From: Lytechinus variegatus
Taxonomy: Eukaryota; Echinodermata; Echinoidea; Temnopleuroida; Toxopneustidae
Direction of reading: 5' to 3'
NCBI RefSeq assembly: GCF_018143015.1
Contig: NC_054746.1
Span: 28,609,129-28,673,128, forward strand
Length of the DNA stretch: 64,000 bases
The notes under the pieces were generated by a model, which saw only the letters and a list, made by a program, of their open reading frames with translations, had not been told where the DNA came from and did no database searches. Every line of letters starts with the position of its first letter. The stretch's first letter is position 1. Of the stretch, positions 1 to 11,348 are shown one piece after another. Made by a program: the position numbers and the translations under genes.

Positions 1-1500
1 CTCTCATTAATGTTTGACGTACATGTTTGTGTGCACTCTTTTCTTTATTTCAAAGAAACATTCAATGAATTGTATTGAAAACAATGTATTGACTATTTGC
101 AGCACAAGATAAAGTACATGTATATTTTGATGTCAAGGTGAGGGATTGCTTTGGGGGTGAAGTACCAAGACTATGGGTTGTCCAATGTCCATCCTTCTGT
201 CCTTTAAAGATTAAAAATGAGAAACATTGTGTCTTGTGAACCAATGGACAGATTTTCATTTTAAAAAATATGAGAATTGTACTGCAGTGAGTGGATTTTA
301 GGTTCATCAAGTCTACTCCAGTAGTTCAAGGTCACAGGTCAACACAACTACGGTTGAAATAGCTTGTGAACTTGATACATCACAACTGATCTCTTCATGT
401 AAAACTGGGCCCGTGTACAGTATGTATATTGCAGTAGGAAAGAAACTGATGGAATTTTTGGGTCAATAAATGAATTGTAATGGATGTAGAATGGTTTAAT
501 TGGTGTGACTTATTTGGAAGTACATATATAAACTACAGAAGACTCAAACTTGGTAGATATGGTGATGGTGATTGTTTTTTTTTTTAACAAGATATGTTTC
601 AATAAAGAAAGACATGTTTCAATACATCCCAAAATATTGATTTGGCAATTACTCTTTGTGGTGGTGTTACCATGTAGGTTTTGGGTCTTATGCAGTAATG
701 GAGTGATTTCATGCATAACTTAGTGGTAATAATTTACCTGAAAGTTTATAGTTCACATGGAACTTTTGTAAAAACATTTTAAAAATTCTTACATTGATTT
801 TGAAAACACTGAATTTCTGAAATACTGAAAATGCTGAAGCAGTTGTGTTTCCCCCACCTCTCTTTGAAATGCTATTATTTATCTATTTACTTGTTCTGTA
901 GTTTACTTCTTAGCAATCATATGGGACAACTATGTCTCTCATTTTTTTCCATTGTAGTTGCTGCATATAGGTACGAAATGTACGGCTTGTGCACTGTAGA
1001 AAACTGAATCATGACACGTGTGTTACTTCAGTTGAAACAAGAAACCTGTCTATTGCACTAATACAACTTACACTCTTATATCAGAACATACATTTTCAAT
1101 TGTTTCAGTCTTGTTTGTTGCAAAGAAATGTCACAAGCTTGTAATGTTTCTTATGAGAAAACAAAAATATTTAATGTTGACAACTTGACACAAGTTATAA
1201 AAAAAATCAAATTATCCAAGTGCAGGTGCAAAAACTTGTATGTTGATATCACTAGTGAAATATGTGCTTTTCATCGTAGTGGCATGAAGCAAAGTTTACA
1301 TAGCATCTATATACATGTGATTATAATTTGTAGAGTTAAAACAGAATTGGTATTTGTTTTTAAAGGAATGTCCTATGTACTTGTCAAATTTGGAGCATTA
1401 AATCATAAACAATGAGAGTGCATTATAGTCTCTGTGTCAATTTATTGAAATCATGTGTATTGTGATGGGTTTTTCAGTTCTAATTGGCAATTAATGCATA
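1..1500. other. AT-rich DNA, no gene seen
   Basis: No reading frame with coding character on either strand and no inverted-repeat element. Could be the UTR or flank of a gene outside the window. Confidence 0.6.
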
Positions 1501-1935
1501 CATATATATCTCTCAAGTGGGAAAGGATCTACAACATTGAAAACTACAGAATGAGGTGATGGTGTTGTTTTTAATACGAGGGGGTTCTCTTTTTTTTTCT
1601 TTACCCAATAGACAAATACCTTTACACGTTTTCCAGTATTTGAAACTGAACCAGCCATTTTGTGTGAAATGGGTTTGTGTGTGATTTGAATTTTGTGTGC
1701 TGTAAGAAATCTATGATTCATATATATCTCTCAAGTGGGAAAGGATCTACAACATTGAAAACTACAGAATGAGGTGATGGTGTTGTTTTTAATACGAGGG
1801 GGTTCTCTTTTTTTTCTTTACCCAATAGACAAATACCTTTACACGTTTTCCAGTATTTGAAACTGAACCAGCCATTTTGTGTGAAATGGGTTTGTGTGTG
1901 ATTTGAATTTTGTGTGCTGTAAGAAATCTATGATT
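1501..1935. repeat. Near-perfect 218-bp tandem duplication
   Basis: Copy one at 1501-1718 and copy two at 1719-1935 read the same from CATATATATCTCTCAAG to AAATCTATGATT, differing by about one base in a T run. Such identity implies a very recent duplication (or an assembly artefact). No gene is inside. Confidence 0.9.
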
Positions 1936-2319
1936 TCATTGATTTCTTTATATGATAAACTGAGATGGATGGGGGGGGCTACTGTGATGTGGTTAATATG
2001 CAAGCATTGCCTGAGGATATTTCATATACCACTTGATGAACTAGAAGTTACATATTCATTCATGTTAGTGATGTGGATATGTGGTTAAATTATAACAGAG
2101 TTTGTGGGGTAGGAATGAGTTGGTGTCATTGAGTGGGGTTTGGATTTACAGATTGTGGAACATTCCTGTATCCAAACACTAAAAAAAAATGAATTTTCAC
2201 ATAATGATGTCTCAGTAAGGCTTAGTTTATCATCCAACTATCCAAGAGTGATTTTTAGCTCATCCGGCCCGAAGGGCAAGATAGCTTATGCCGTGGCGTG
2301 GCGTCCGTCCAAAATTTCA

Positions 2320-3765
2320 AAATGCTACTACTTCGCCATTTCAAGTCCGATTTCAATTCTGTTTGCTTTATATGATAGCACTAGGTGGGGCATTCAAAAC
2401 TTTTACACAGAATTTAAAAATTCATTAAATATGCTAATTTATGCGCATTTTTCAAAATTCACAAAAAATGCTACTTCTTTATTTGTTGACCGATTTTGAT
2501 TTTTTTTGCTCCTATCTAGTAGAGTTTCATGAGGTCCACCAAACTTCTACACAGAATTTTGAAATTTTGACAGGAACAATTTTTATGCTAATTTTATGTG
2601 AAATTAATTTATGCATATTTTTAAGAATTCACATAAAATGCTTATTCTTCTTTATTTGTTGACCGATTTTGATTTTTTTTTTGCTTCTATCTGGTAGAGT
2701 TTCATGAGGTTCACCAAACTTCTACACAGAATTTTGAAATTTTGACCAGAACAGTTTTTATGCTAATTTATGCATATTTTTGAAAATTTACATAAAATGC
2801 TTCATTTGTTGACCGATTTTGAATTTTTGGCTTCCATCTGGTAGAGCTTCATGAGGTTCACCAATCTTGTACACAGAATATTTAAAATTTTGACTAGAAC
2901 AATTTTTATGCTAATTTATGCAAAATGAATTTATTCATATTTTTGAAAATTCACATAAAATGCTTTTTCTCCTTTAATTGTTGACCGATTTATACTTTTT
3001 TTCTTCTTCCATCTTGTAGAACTTTATTAGGTTCACCAAACGTCTACACAGATTTTTGACATTTTCAGTAGAAAATTACTTATGCTAATTTATGCAAAAT
3101 TTATTCAGAAATCACAGAAAATGCCTCTTCTTCTTTATTTGTTGACAGATTTTGATATTTTTTCTTCCATCCGGTAGAACTTTATGAGGCCCACCAAACT
3201 TCTACACAGAATTTTGTAAATTTTCAGTAGAAAATTACTTATGCTAATTCATGCAAAATGTATTCATAAATCACAGAACATTCCTCTCCTTTATTTGTTG
3301 ACAGATTTTGATTTTTCTCTTCATCTGGTAGAGCTGCATGAGGTTCACCAAACTTGTACAAAAAATTCTGAAATTTTGTCTGGAAAATTATTTATTCTTA
3401 TTCATGCAAAATTTATTCATAAATCACAAAAAATGTTTTTTTCTTCTTCATTTGTTGATCGATTTCAATTTTGTTTGCTTTATATGATAGCTCGAGGTGG
3501 TGATACAAAATTTAAACATAGAATTTTGGAACTCATTGAATCTGCTATTTATTCATATATTTTTAAAACTCACAAAAATTACTTATTTGTTGATTGATTT
3601 TGGTTATTTTTGTTCCATCTGAGAGCTACATTAGGTTCACCAAGGTTCTACACAGAGTTAAGAAACTTTGACTAGATAATAATTAATACTTAATTCATAT
3701 GAAATTTATTCATAGATCACAAAAAATGCTTCTATGTCATTTCTTCATCAATTTCAATTCTATAT
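2320..3765. repeat. Diverged ~160-bp tandem repeat (8-9 units)
   Basis: The phrase ATTTGTTGAC(C/A)GATTTTGA recurs at about 2481, 2654, 2814, 2977, 3137, 3293, 3450 and 3584. Each is followed by TAGAG..TTCATGAGGTTCACCAAACTT, split here, and ATGCTAATTTATGCA. Spacing drifts from 173 to 134 bp. The left edge (2258-2320) has a CGGCCCGAAGGGCAAGATAG module that looks like a separate part of the same dispersed repeat. Confidence 0.85.
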
Positions 3766-4501
3766 CCTCAATTTATGTCACCAATATAATTCACTACAGT
3801 GTCAACTGCATGGGCTGAAGTTAAAATTGTGTTAAATTGTGGTGCGAGATGCCGGATGAGCTCCACATCATTGATGTGCTAGTTTAGAAGATAATGTTGG
3901 TATGATTTCATCTGAAAACAAAGATAATGATTTAGTAAGTAGATTTCAAATTCATAAAAGATTAGTGCCTCTGTTGGTCGTCTCCTGTCTTACTATTCTA
4001 TATCATATCTTCTATTGTTTTTTTCTAAAAAAAAAACTCTAAAAACCTGCTTCATCATCAGTCATACAAAAATGCACATGATTGTTTATTGGTGACCGAA
4101 AAAAAAGAAAAAACGATGCAACCCTAATCAGGAACATCGCCAGAGAAAATTTGGAAATGACCACTCCCCAAAAGAGAGAGTAGAAAAATGAATTTCAATT
4201 CCCTTTCTGGGTCTCACACATAATATATCAACCCATACTTACAGCATACATGGATCAAGTGTCAATCTGCCGAACCAGACTTCCTCATAAATAGGAGGAA
4301 TTTCCTTTGATATAAACAAGGTTGTTTCCTGACATGTTGAATGTTACTCCGTGTGTTTGGTTTTTCAGGTCAACACTGCAAATACCAAAATGGCAACAGG
4401 GCCTATTCAATTTCACCACATGATATATACAAGAAAAAAAGTTTAAGTGCATTTTCAATTCCACTCCTGTGTTCAATTGCCTGTTAATGCCATAATGATA
4501 T

Positions 4502-5055
4502 CCCGGGGGGGCCACTTCCATTCACGAGTGGATACCATGCGCGACCATGGGGTCTCGAAAAGCACCCTAAACACGTAATTTCCATATTCTGAAAATGCAC
4601 CCCTTAACAAGTATTGGCGTGTGAAACCCTACCCTTAACAAGTATAGGAAACAAATCGATACTCTTGGCAAATATTCCTGAAATGAACCCCTAAACAAGT
4701 ACATGAATGTTTTATTGTTACGGGTCCTTCGGTCGTCGGCTTTACCTTATTTGGTTTAGTACGACCCCACCTTCTACACCTCGCGCAAATCGGACTCTAA
4801 ACACGAAGTGTTGGGGCAAAAAGGACACCCTTTATAAAACATTTTAATTTTGTTTAATCATCCCCCAAATTCGACCCTAAACACGTAATTTTCCTAGCGA
4901 AATAGATACCCTTTTTTCATAATTTTCGTGTTTTTGACACCCTTATCACGTTACGTACGTAACGTGCCCTATCGTGAAAAAGACATCCTTTTTACGTGTT
5001 TTTTTGGTCGCGCATGGTATCCACTCGTCAATGTAAGTGGCCCCCCCCCCCCGGG
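4502..5055. mobile_element. Non-autonomous inverted-repeat transposon, CCCGGGG ends, 8-bp TSD
   Basis: Ends are CCCGGGGGGGCCACTT and its inverse; the inversion continues through GAGTGGATACCATGCGCGACCA. Flanked by AATGATAT at 4494-4501 and 5056-5063. An 8-bp duplication fits hAT-type transposition. The interior has short runs of ACCCTAAACACGTAATTTTCC-like sequence (about 20 nt spacing drift) and no ORF. Confidence 0.85.
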
Positions 5056-5570
5056 AATGATATGTACATGTAGTTTAAAGATTATGGGGGTAACTATCAC
5101 ATATTACACTCAGTTGTATTCTAGACATGACTGTCATGTCAAGAATTTGGAAACCAATCTACCACCAGGGACCTAGGCCCCATTGCATAAACGTTACTAT
5201 ACATTACTATTATGGTAACTTTGCCATGGTAACTTCCGTGGTAACGGTGATCAACAGCCAATCAGAATCAAGGATTCCATGCAAGCTACCATTGCAAGCA
5301 ACGGGGCCCAGGGGTCCAAATTTCATTTTCTTTTTATTTCAATTTGCTACTTTTTATTTGGAATTTTATTCAACAAATATTGGGAGAGGCCTCCCCCCCC
5401 GCCCATGGAGCCGTGAACATTTTCAAAAAAAAATTGCACCAAGGAGTATTAACAAATGCTATGAAGTTTGTATGCACTGTTGACTGTTGTGTCAAAATAC
5501 CTATGATGTATGATTTTAAGTATTTTACACAACACTGTAGTCCAGTTTCAATATTCAATCCTCTTGTAAT

Positions 5571-6872
5571 GGCTTATTTCGAAAGGGTGGGTGCTGTCGC
5601 GTTAGGGTGCGTCAACGCGAACGCGAAGATTCGTCCAAAGCCCCCCCGGTTTGGCCGAAAGGGTGCGTTGGGAGCGCCACGTCGCGTCGCGTTCACTGGA
5701 ACGCGCCCTTTCGTCCAAAGCCCCCCCGGTTTGGACGAAAGGGTGTGTTTAATAATAATGAATAAATAAATACAAATATTCATAAGAAAGCTGAACAAAC
5801 AAAAAAGACGAGTGATATGTGAAATTTGCATTGGAACATAAATCATCATATGGCACAAACATTCTTTTTAAGGTAAAAAAAAACAATGACGGCATGCTGC
5901 ATGAGGATTTTTCGGTGGAAATGTTTTATGGTGTAAAATTGATACATGTAAAAATTATGACTGATTTCAAGGTTCTTTCAAATAAAAAAAAGTAACTTAC
6001 CTTCAATTTTATACTTTGCAGGTGTGTATTTATTACAAAGGAAAACATTCGTATACCTGGAGATATTTGGTGTCCCCCAAATTATAAAACTTACGGCAGA
6101 TGTGTCCTGGAAGGGCAAGGCCAAAATTGATGTCGGGTCAGCATTCACAACGTTTAACTCTTCAGACCCTACCTTACTATATTTTACACTTGAGACCCTG
6201 CCTCAGTATATTTTGTGAGATGTATCTGTTGTGTATGTGTGCGTGTTGTGTGTATAATAATAATATGTGTGTGTTGTTTGTATAATAATAATAATAATAA
6301 TACTTATAATAATAAAAATAATAACAATAATAATAATAATACTTATAATAATGATAATAATTTTCGCCCCAAAGAGTGAATTTATGGAAATGAATTTGGA
6401 GTGAAAAATTGGCGCCAAGTGGCTTATTGCAAGGGTGGGTATCTGATGTTATTATCATTATTATTATTATTATTATCATTATTATTATTATCATAATTAT
6501 TATTATCATTATTATTATTATTATTATTATTATCATTATTATTCTTAGTTGAACTTTTCTTTCTTTTCCTCAAATTGTCAATGCTTTAAATGATTGAAAA
6601 TCCACTATTTTACGTGCAAATTGGCAATGTTTGACGAAATACCTTATATTCAGCTTTCTTATAAATATTTGTATTTATTTATTCATTATTATTAAACACA
6701 CCCTTTCGTCCAAACCGGGGGGGCTTTGGACGAAAGGGCGCGTTCCAGTGAACGCGACGCGACGTGGCGCTACCAACGCACCCTTTCGGCCAAACCGGGG
6801 GGCTTTGGACGAATCTTCGCGTTCGCGTTGACGCACCCTAACGCGACAGCACCCACCCTTTCGACATAAGCC
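5571..6872. mobile_element. 1.3-kb element with ~225-bp terminal inverted repeats, 8-bp TSD
   Basis: The left arm (5571-5796) and right arm (6649-6872) are reverse complements over about 225 bp, from GGCTTAT(T/G)TCGAAAGGG to AAGAAAGCTGAA. Flanked by CTTGTAAT at 5563-5570 and 6873-6880. Arms are GC-rich; the 850-bp centre is AT-rich with long ATT/AAT runs and no transposase. The 8-bp duplication fits a hAT-type origin. Confidence 0.88.
6250..6545. repeat. AAT/ATT trinucleotide microsatellite blocks
   Basis: Plus-strand (AAT)n at about 6254-6360 and (ATT)n at 6450-6545, split by a short unique piece. The two blocks are roughly inverse to each other, inside the 5571-6872 element. Confidence 0.85.
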
Positions 6873-6880
6873 CTTGTAAT

Positions 6881-9061
6881 GGTGTATGGTAGGCCTACAG
6901 TGTTCAGTTCTCCAGCCCTTTCTAGGGGTGAAATATGACATCATTTTCTAAGTATGTAAAAAGACTATCACCAAATCTTCTTTTTTATTTACTTTTTTTT
7001 AATTGCTCATTTGCTTTGCTCACTCGCAGCTGTTTAGTTATTTTGCCCCACATGCTCTCCCCGTCAAAATGTTTTGATCATTAGCCTCTGGGTTTTAGTA
7101 CCCTACAGTGAGGCGGGAAGCCTGGAGAAACACGCATAAAGACAAATAAATATTTTTTCAGAGTTTAATTGTTCGTGCTTTTGAATTCAGCATCAGACTT
7201 TAAAAAGTCACTCCTGTGACTTTTGATGATTAACTGAATAAGGCTTGACTGCATTACAAAACGAGATAGCCAAGTGTCACTGATATCACGGTCAAAGGTT
7301 ATTTGGAAATCAATTGAACTTTGATCACCATATAAGTAACAAACATTAAACCAAGGTTTAGATTTTGGATTTTAGGTTAAAGTTTGAAAGTATAGGCCTC
7401 AGTAAATTCTTATTTCATGAAATCTACATGATTATGAAAATAAAAAAAAGATAAGTGATTTCACGGTCATTGGCCAAGGTCTGAAATCATGAATTAAAAA
7501 AACCCAATTAAACAACAGTTAAGATCCTTAATTTTCAAGATAATATTAAAAATACAAGGCCTTTTCTTGTGAGAAACTTGAATAAAATGGTTGTCAGGTA
7601 TCAGGACCACTGCCAAACACAGGCGTCGATCCTGGGGGGGGGGGCGATCGCCCCACCAATGAAAATATGGGGGGGGGCAAACATATCGTTTTGCCCCCCA
7701 ATAGTTCCAAATGTGTGCAAAAATAAAATAAGATTGTAATGTTACACAGAAATCAGCAAGCGAGATTGATATACAAAACTCGTTCTTTTTTATTTAAAAT
7801 CGTGCTCAAAATGTCCGCTTTTCAGATTGGAATATATAAATTTTCAGATCGCGCTTCGCGCTCGCATCATTTCTGAAGCAAAAACCCATATTTTTCATGA
7901 TTAAATAGGTAAATAGAATGTCCCGTTTTCAATTCTAAACCTCAAAAGACAATAATAATGAATTATTAAAGGCAACAATCAAGCGGAGTACAAGGTTACG
8001 TGTGGTTTATTGAGATCGTCGCGGCCAAGAGGCAGATCACAATCAAGTATCGATATCACATAATTTACAACACGATTATTAAACAACATAACACATTGGC
8101 GCAGGCTGGAATATCACACATTTTAGTCATTCTGTTCCTGAATAAATAAAATTCCTTTGCATGCAGCAAAATACCCTTTTTGGCATATAAGTGCCCTTTT
8201 GGGGATTTCCCCTCAAACGAAAATATGTTCCGCATGCATGGGGGCATAGCGACTGCCCTCTCCAGAAGAAGAAGAAGAATTAATGAGACGTATTCATGAT
8301 AATTCTTACAAACATGTGCCGTTTTCTCTGAATACAAATTTCAGCTCGTTCTCCGCGCTCGCATTCATTAGTGAGATATAGGCATACTTTCCCTTTTCAT
8401 GAATTTCAATAGGGAGCCACCCCCCCCCCCCTCCATTGGCAGAAGCTGGATTGTGTATTATATTTGCTTATAGCATCTGAAGAAAAAAATTCATGGGATT
8501 GGTTCTACAGGTCAATGGTTCAAATTTATGTGATATTTCAAAATCAAACGGTCGTATCCATTTATTTCCTTATTCCTTGAAGCTTGTTTAGCAGTGAAGA
8601 AAATATCTGTCATGTTTCAAGAATATGTTAATGAATATTCGATTAAACTTCAGACTTCAAGATTTGTAATGGAAGATCACTTTTCTATGATAGGATATAA
8701 TACAATGAGGAAAAGAAACACCTAAAACTTCTACTTCCAATAAGATTAGCATTGAGGTAATCCAACAGGGCATTCACAGTGCCTTGGCCCTTCAGTGTGA
8801 CCGTGTTTTATTATATTGAAATGGTAAATGGAAAAAAGATGTAGGCCTACAGTCAAAAATCAAATAACACAAGAATAAGTTACAAACACCATGGGTAAAT
8901 GGAAAAGATATACCGTTAATATTCAAATAACGCAGAGTTAAGTTACTAACACCAAGGAGATAGAGTGATAGTGATATCTCCTTGCTATATTGATTGCGTA
9001 TAGGCAAGACTGGCAGGGGCATTCATTTATATCTTCAGCATCATTATTCATAAGTCATCAT
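6881..9061. other. Non-coding, repeat-like DNA
   Basis: Contains GGCGTCGATCCTGGGGG with G/C runs (7620-7700), CGCGCTTCGCGCTCGCAT (7850) and CCGCGCTCGCATTCATTAG (8350) phrases that look like pieces of one dispersed repeat. GGGGCATAGCGACTGCCCTC at 8241-8260 recurs inverted at 13307-13325. No gene seen. Confidence 0.5.
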
Positions 9062-9192
9062 CATAATAATAACAATAATAATAATAATCATCATCCCCAT
9101 CATCATCATCACCATCATCATCGTCATCATCATCACCACCACCACCATCATCATCATCATCGTCATCATCATCATCACCATCATCATCTTCC
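9062..9192. repeat. CAT/CAC-rich trinucleotide microsatellite
   Basis: About 130 bp of CAT, CAC and CGT triplets. The apparent poly-His reading frame across it is a by-product. Confidence 0.9.
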
Positions 9193-9643
9193 CCATCTTC
9201 AGGTAGCTACTTCATTTATTGGACCCCCCCCCCCTTTGATTCAACGGCACATTAACGCCTATACAGTTGTAAAATGTAGATTCTTCTTTTCTTAAATGCA
9301 GGTCCTCTCAACAGATTTATAAAAAAAAAATAGGATTGTAAAACGGGAAGGAAATTGAAGTATCCCATGACTAAATTACAAACTGGCTCAAATGTATATC
9401 AAAAGGAGGAACTATAATTTCCATTTTATGATAAATTGCAAGGTATTAATCATAATAAACGGATCCACTGGAAGATTATTTTTAAAGGGGAAGGGGGTGG
9501 GTTCCCAAACGTCCTCACTGGTTGTCATTATGTTATGTAATTTGAAAATGATGTCTATATGAGTGTTATAGTTGGAACAATATTTTTTTTCCAATTTCTT
9601 CATTTTACATGTTCCTCTTAAACAATCTAGATAAGTTCTGGTA

Positions 9644-9911
9644 CACAGCAAAAACTGTGGTGTTAACCGGTGTACATAGAGGACCACACCAGTTATTTTA
9701 CACCGGTGTTAAATTGGTGGTGTTAGTTTTACACCAAAGGTGTTGTTACAACACCTATGGTTGTTACATGTACACTCTTTGGTGTTATGTTCAATCTCTA
9801 GGGTGTAATTTTAACACCTCAAGGTGTGGTCCTCTATAGAGGACCACACCCTGAGGTGTTAATATATCAACACCAATTGGTGTCAGTTTTAACACCACAA
9901 TTTTTACAGTG
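9644..9911. mobile_element. 268-bp MITE with TA target duplication
   Basis: Left end CACAGCAAAAACTGTGGTGT and right-end complement CACTGTAAAAATTGTGGTGT are flanked by TA on both sides. The interior is filled with GGTGTTA/TAACACC units and AGAGGACCACACC in both orientations, so it folds as a long hairpin. TA duplication suggests mobilisation by a Tc1/mariner-like enzyme. Confidence 0.8.
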
Positions 9912-10011
9912 TACCATGTTGAATGAGGGGGGTGGGGTGGGGTGGGTCTATTCTGCATCCAGATAAAGCTTCAAAAAGGGTGCGTTGCAGGCCCATTGTC
10001 TTGTGCCAACG

Positions 10012-10244
10012 CAGGGCCGTCACCAGCTTTTTTCTAGGGGGGTGCTTTTTATGAAAAAAAACCCACAAAAAAAACAACGTATTAACTCAATTTCATGCAG
10101 TTATATAGCCCGCCGGCCAGATCTTTTTCAAAAGAGCCCTCAAGTATCCCTACCCCCCCTCCGGTTTTTTTTTTTTTTTTTTTGGTTCTGAAGGGGGTGC
10201 GTTCGCACCCTCCGCACCCCCCCCCCCCCCTGGCGACGGCCCTG
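10012..10244. mobile_element. Short MITE, CAGGGCCGTC ends
   Basis: Ends CAGGGCCGTCACCAG and CTGGCGACGGCCCTG are inverted. Flanked by CCAACG at 10006-10011 and 10245-10250; because the last TG also repeats, an 8-bp duplication TGCCAACG is equally possible. The interior has homopolymer A, C, T and G runs. Confidence 0.8.
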
Positions 10245-10899
10245 CCAACGGAGTCTTTCGAAAAGTTGCTTTTCAACACCGTTCGCTGGCCCGGATTCGC
10301 CACTATGAGTGGTCCATACGTATTACGCCAATAAGGGTATGGCAGTCTGGGACCTGAAAAAGGTTTTGGCCTTGCCAAATAAAGTAGATTTTGGTGAAGT
10401 AATTTGACAAGCGATAAGAAAAGCCGGGTAAAAAAGTTGACATTCCAAAATGAAAAAGGTTTTGGTAAAAAGAAAAAAAAAGATAAGCCCCAAAAAGAAG
10501 GGGGGCATGGGGTTCCAAATGAAGGAGATTTGGGTATAATTTCTATATTATAGCATACAAACTTGATTAGGGCCAGGGGTGCACTATATAGCCCTGATAT
10601 AGCCCCCCCCGGGATATAGCCTATCCACCCCAGAAATGCAGGGTGAGGGGTGATTCCTCGGCACCCCGCATGCAGGGCCATGACAACAGTTGTTTTCTAC
10701 GAGATTCCTTTGGGTTATTTATTGATTAATCACTCTGTGTTTTAAACAGAGGGGTTGTGTATCATATTAGCCATTTTGGGTAAAAAAAAGTAGGACTCCT
10801 GACCTATTATACCGTAGGCCCTACCCCCAAATGGTATTATGATGAAAGGATGATAGGGTGGCGGATTTCAGTTTTAGGCCTTCGGAGTATTTTGTATAC

Positions 10900-11214
10900 G
10901 GTACCGGTACATGTTGTGGGCGTGTCTGATTGTCATGTGATTCCGAGATCTCAGCATTGTCTGTTCAGGTTCAGCGACCACCGCAATCTCTAGCGGGATA
11001 ACGCTGATCATCGATCGGCTCGCGTCGGGCGCGGGCTTCGCCGCCGGGTCAGCTATACGGTCTGTCGCAACGTAGAAAGAGTTCGTTGCTGGTCGGTGTG
11101 TTTACGGTTGGGACCCGAAAGAGGAATTCTTTTTTGCTGTAGTTAGTAAAATTACAGATCACCTGACTCAGTGTAAAGTTTCAAGAAAAAGCAGGTCATT
11201 TTGAGGTACGATAC
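10900..11214 (+). promoter_or_regulatory. GC-rich promoter-like segment with possible non-coding first exon
   Basis: A CpG-rich stretch (about 10970-11110, many CG dinucleotides) stands out in AT-rich DNA. It is followed by a strong donor-like site, ACG|GTAAGTAA, at about 11214. No good coding frame ends there. It could be the 5' UTR exon of the selenoprotein L gene, whose coding exon 1 starts 6.3 kb downstream on the same strand. This link is inference only. Confidence 0.3.
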
Positions 11215-11348
11215 GGTAAGTAACAGTCTATTACCGTACACATTTGAATGTCAGGAACAACGAGCAATGCCAATGACCAGAAATATTGATAAACATGCTC
11301 AGACTCAGAGGCCTCAGACCCCGGGAGGGGGGGGGCACTCAGTATATA

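Noticed and set aside
6177..6536. Ile/Tyr-rich ORFs
   Set aside because: They translate ATT/AAT repeats inside a transposon.
8990..9295. His-rich 101-residue ORF
   Set aside because: It translates a CAT/CAC microsatellite.
10082..10681. 199-residue minus-strand ORF
   Set aside because: It crosses a MITE, G/C and A homopolymers and a target duplication; no coding character.
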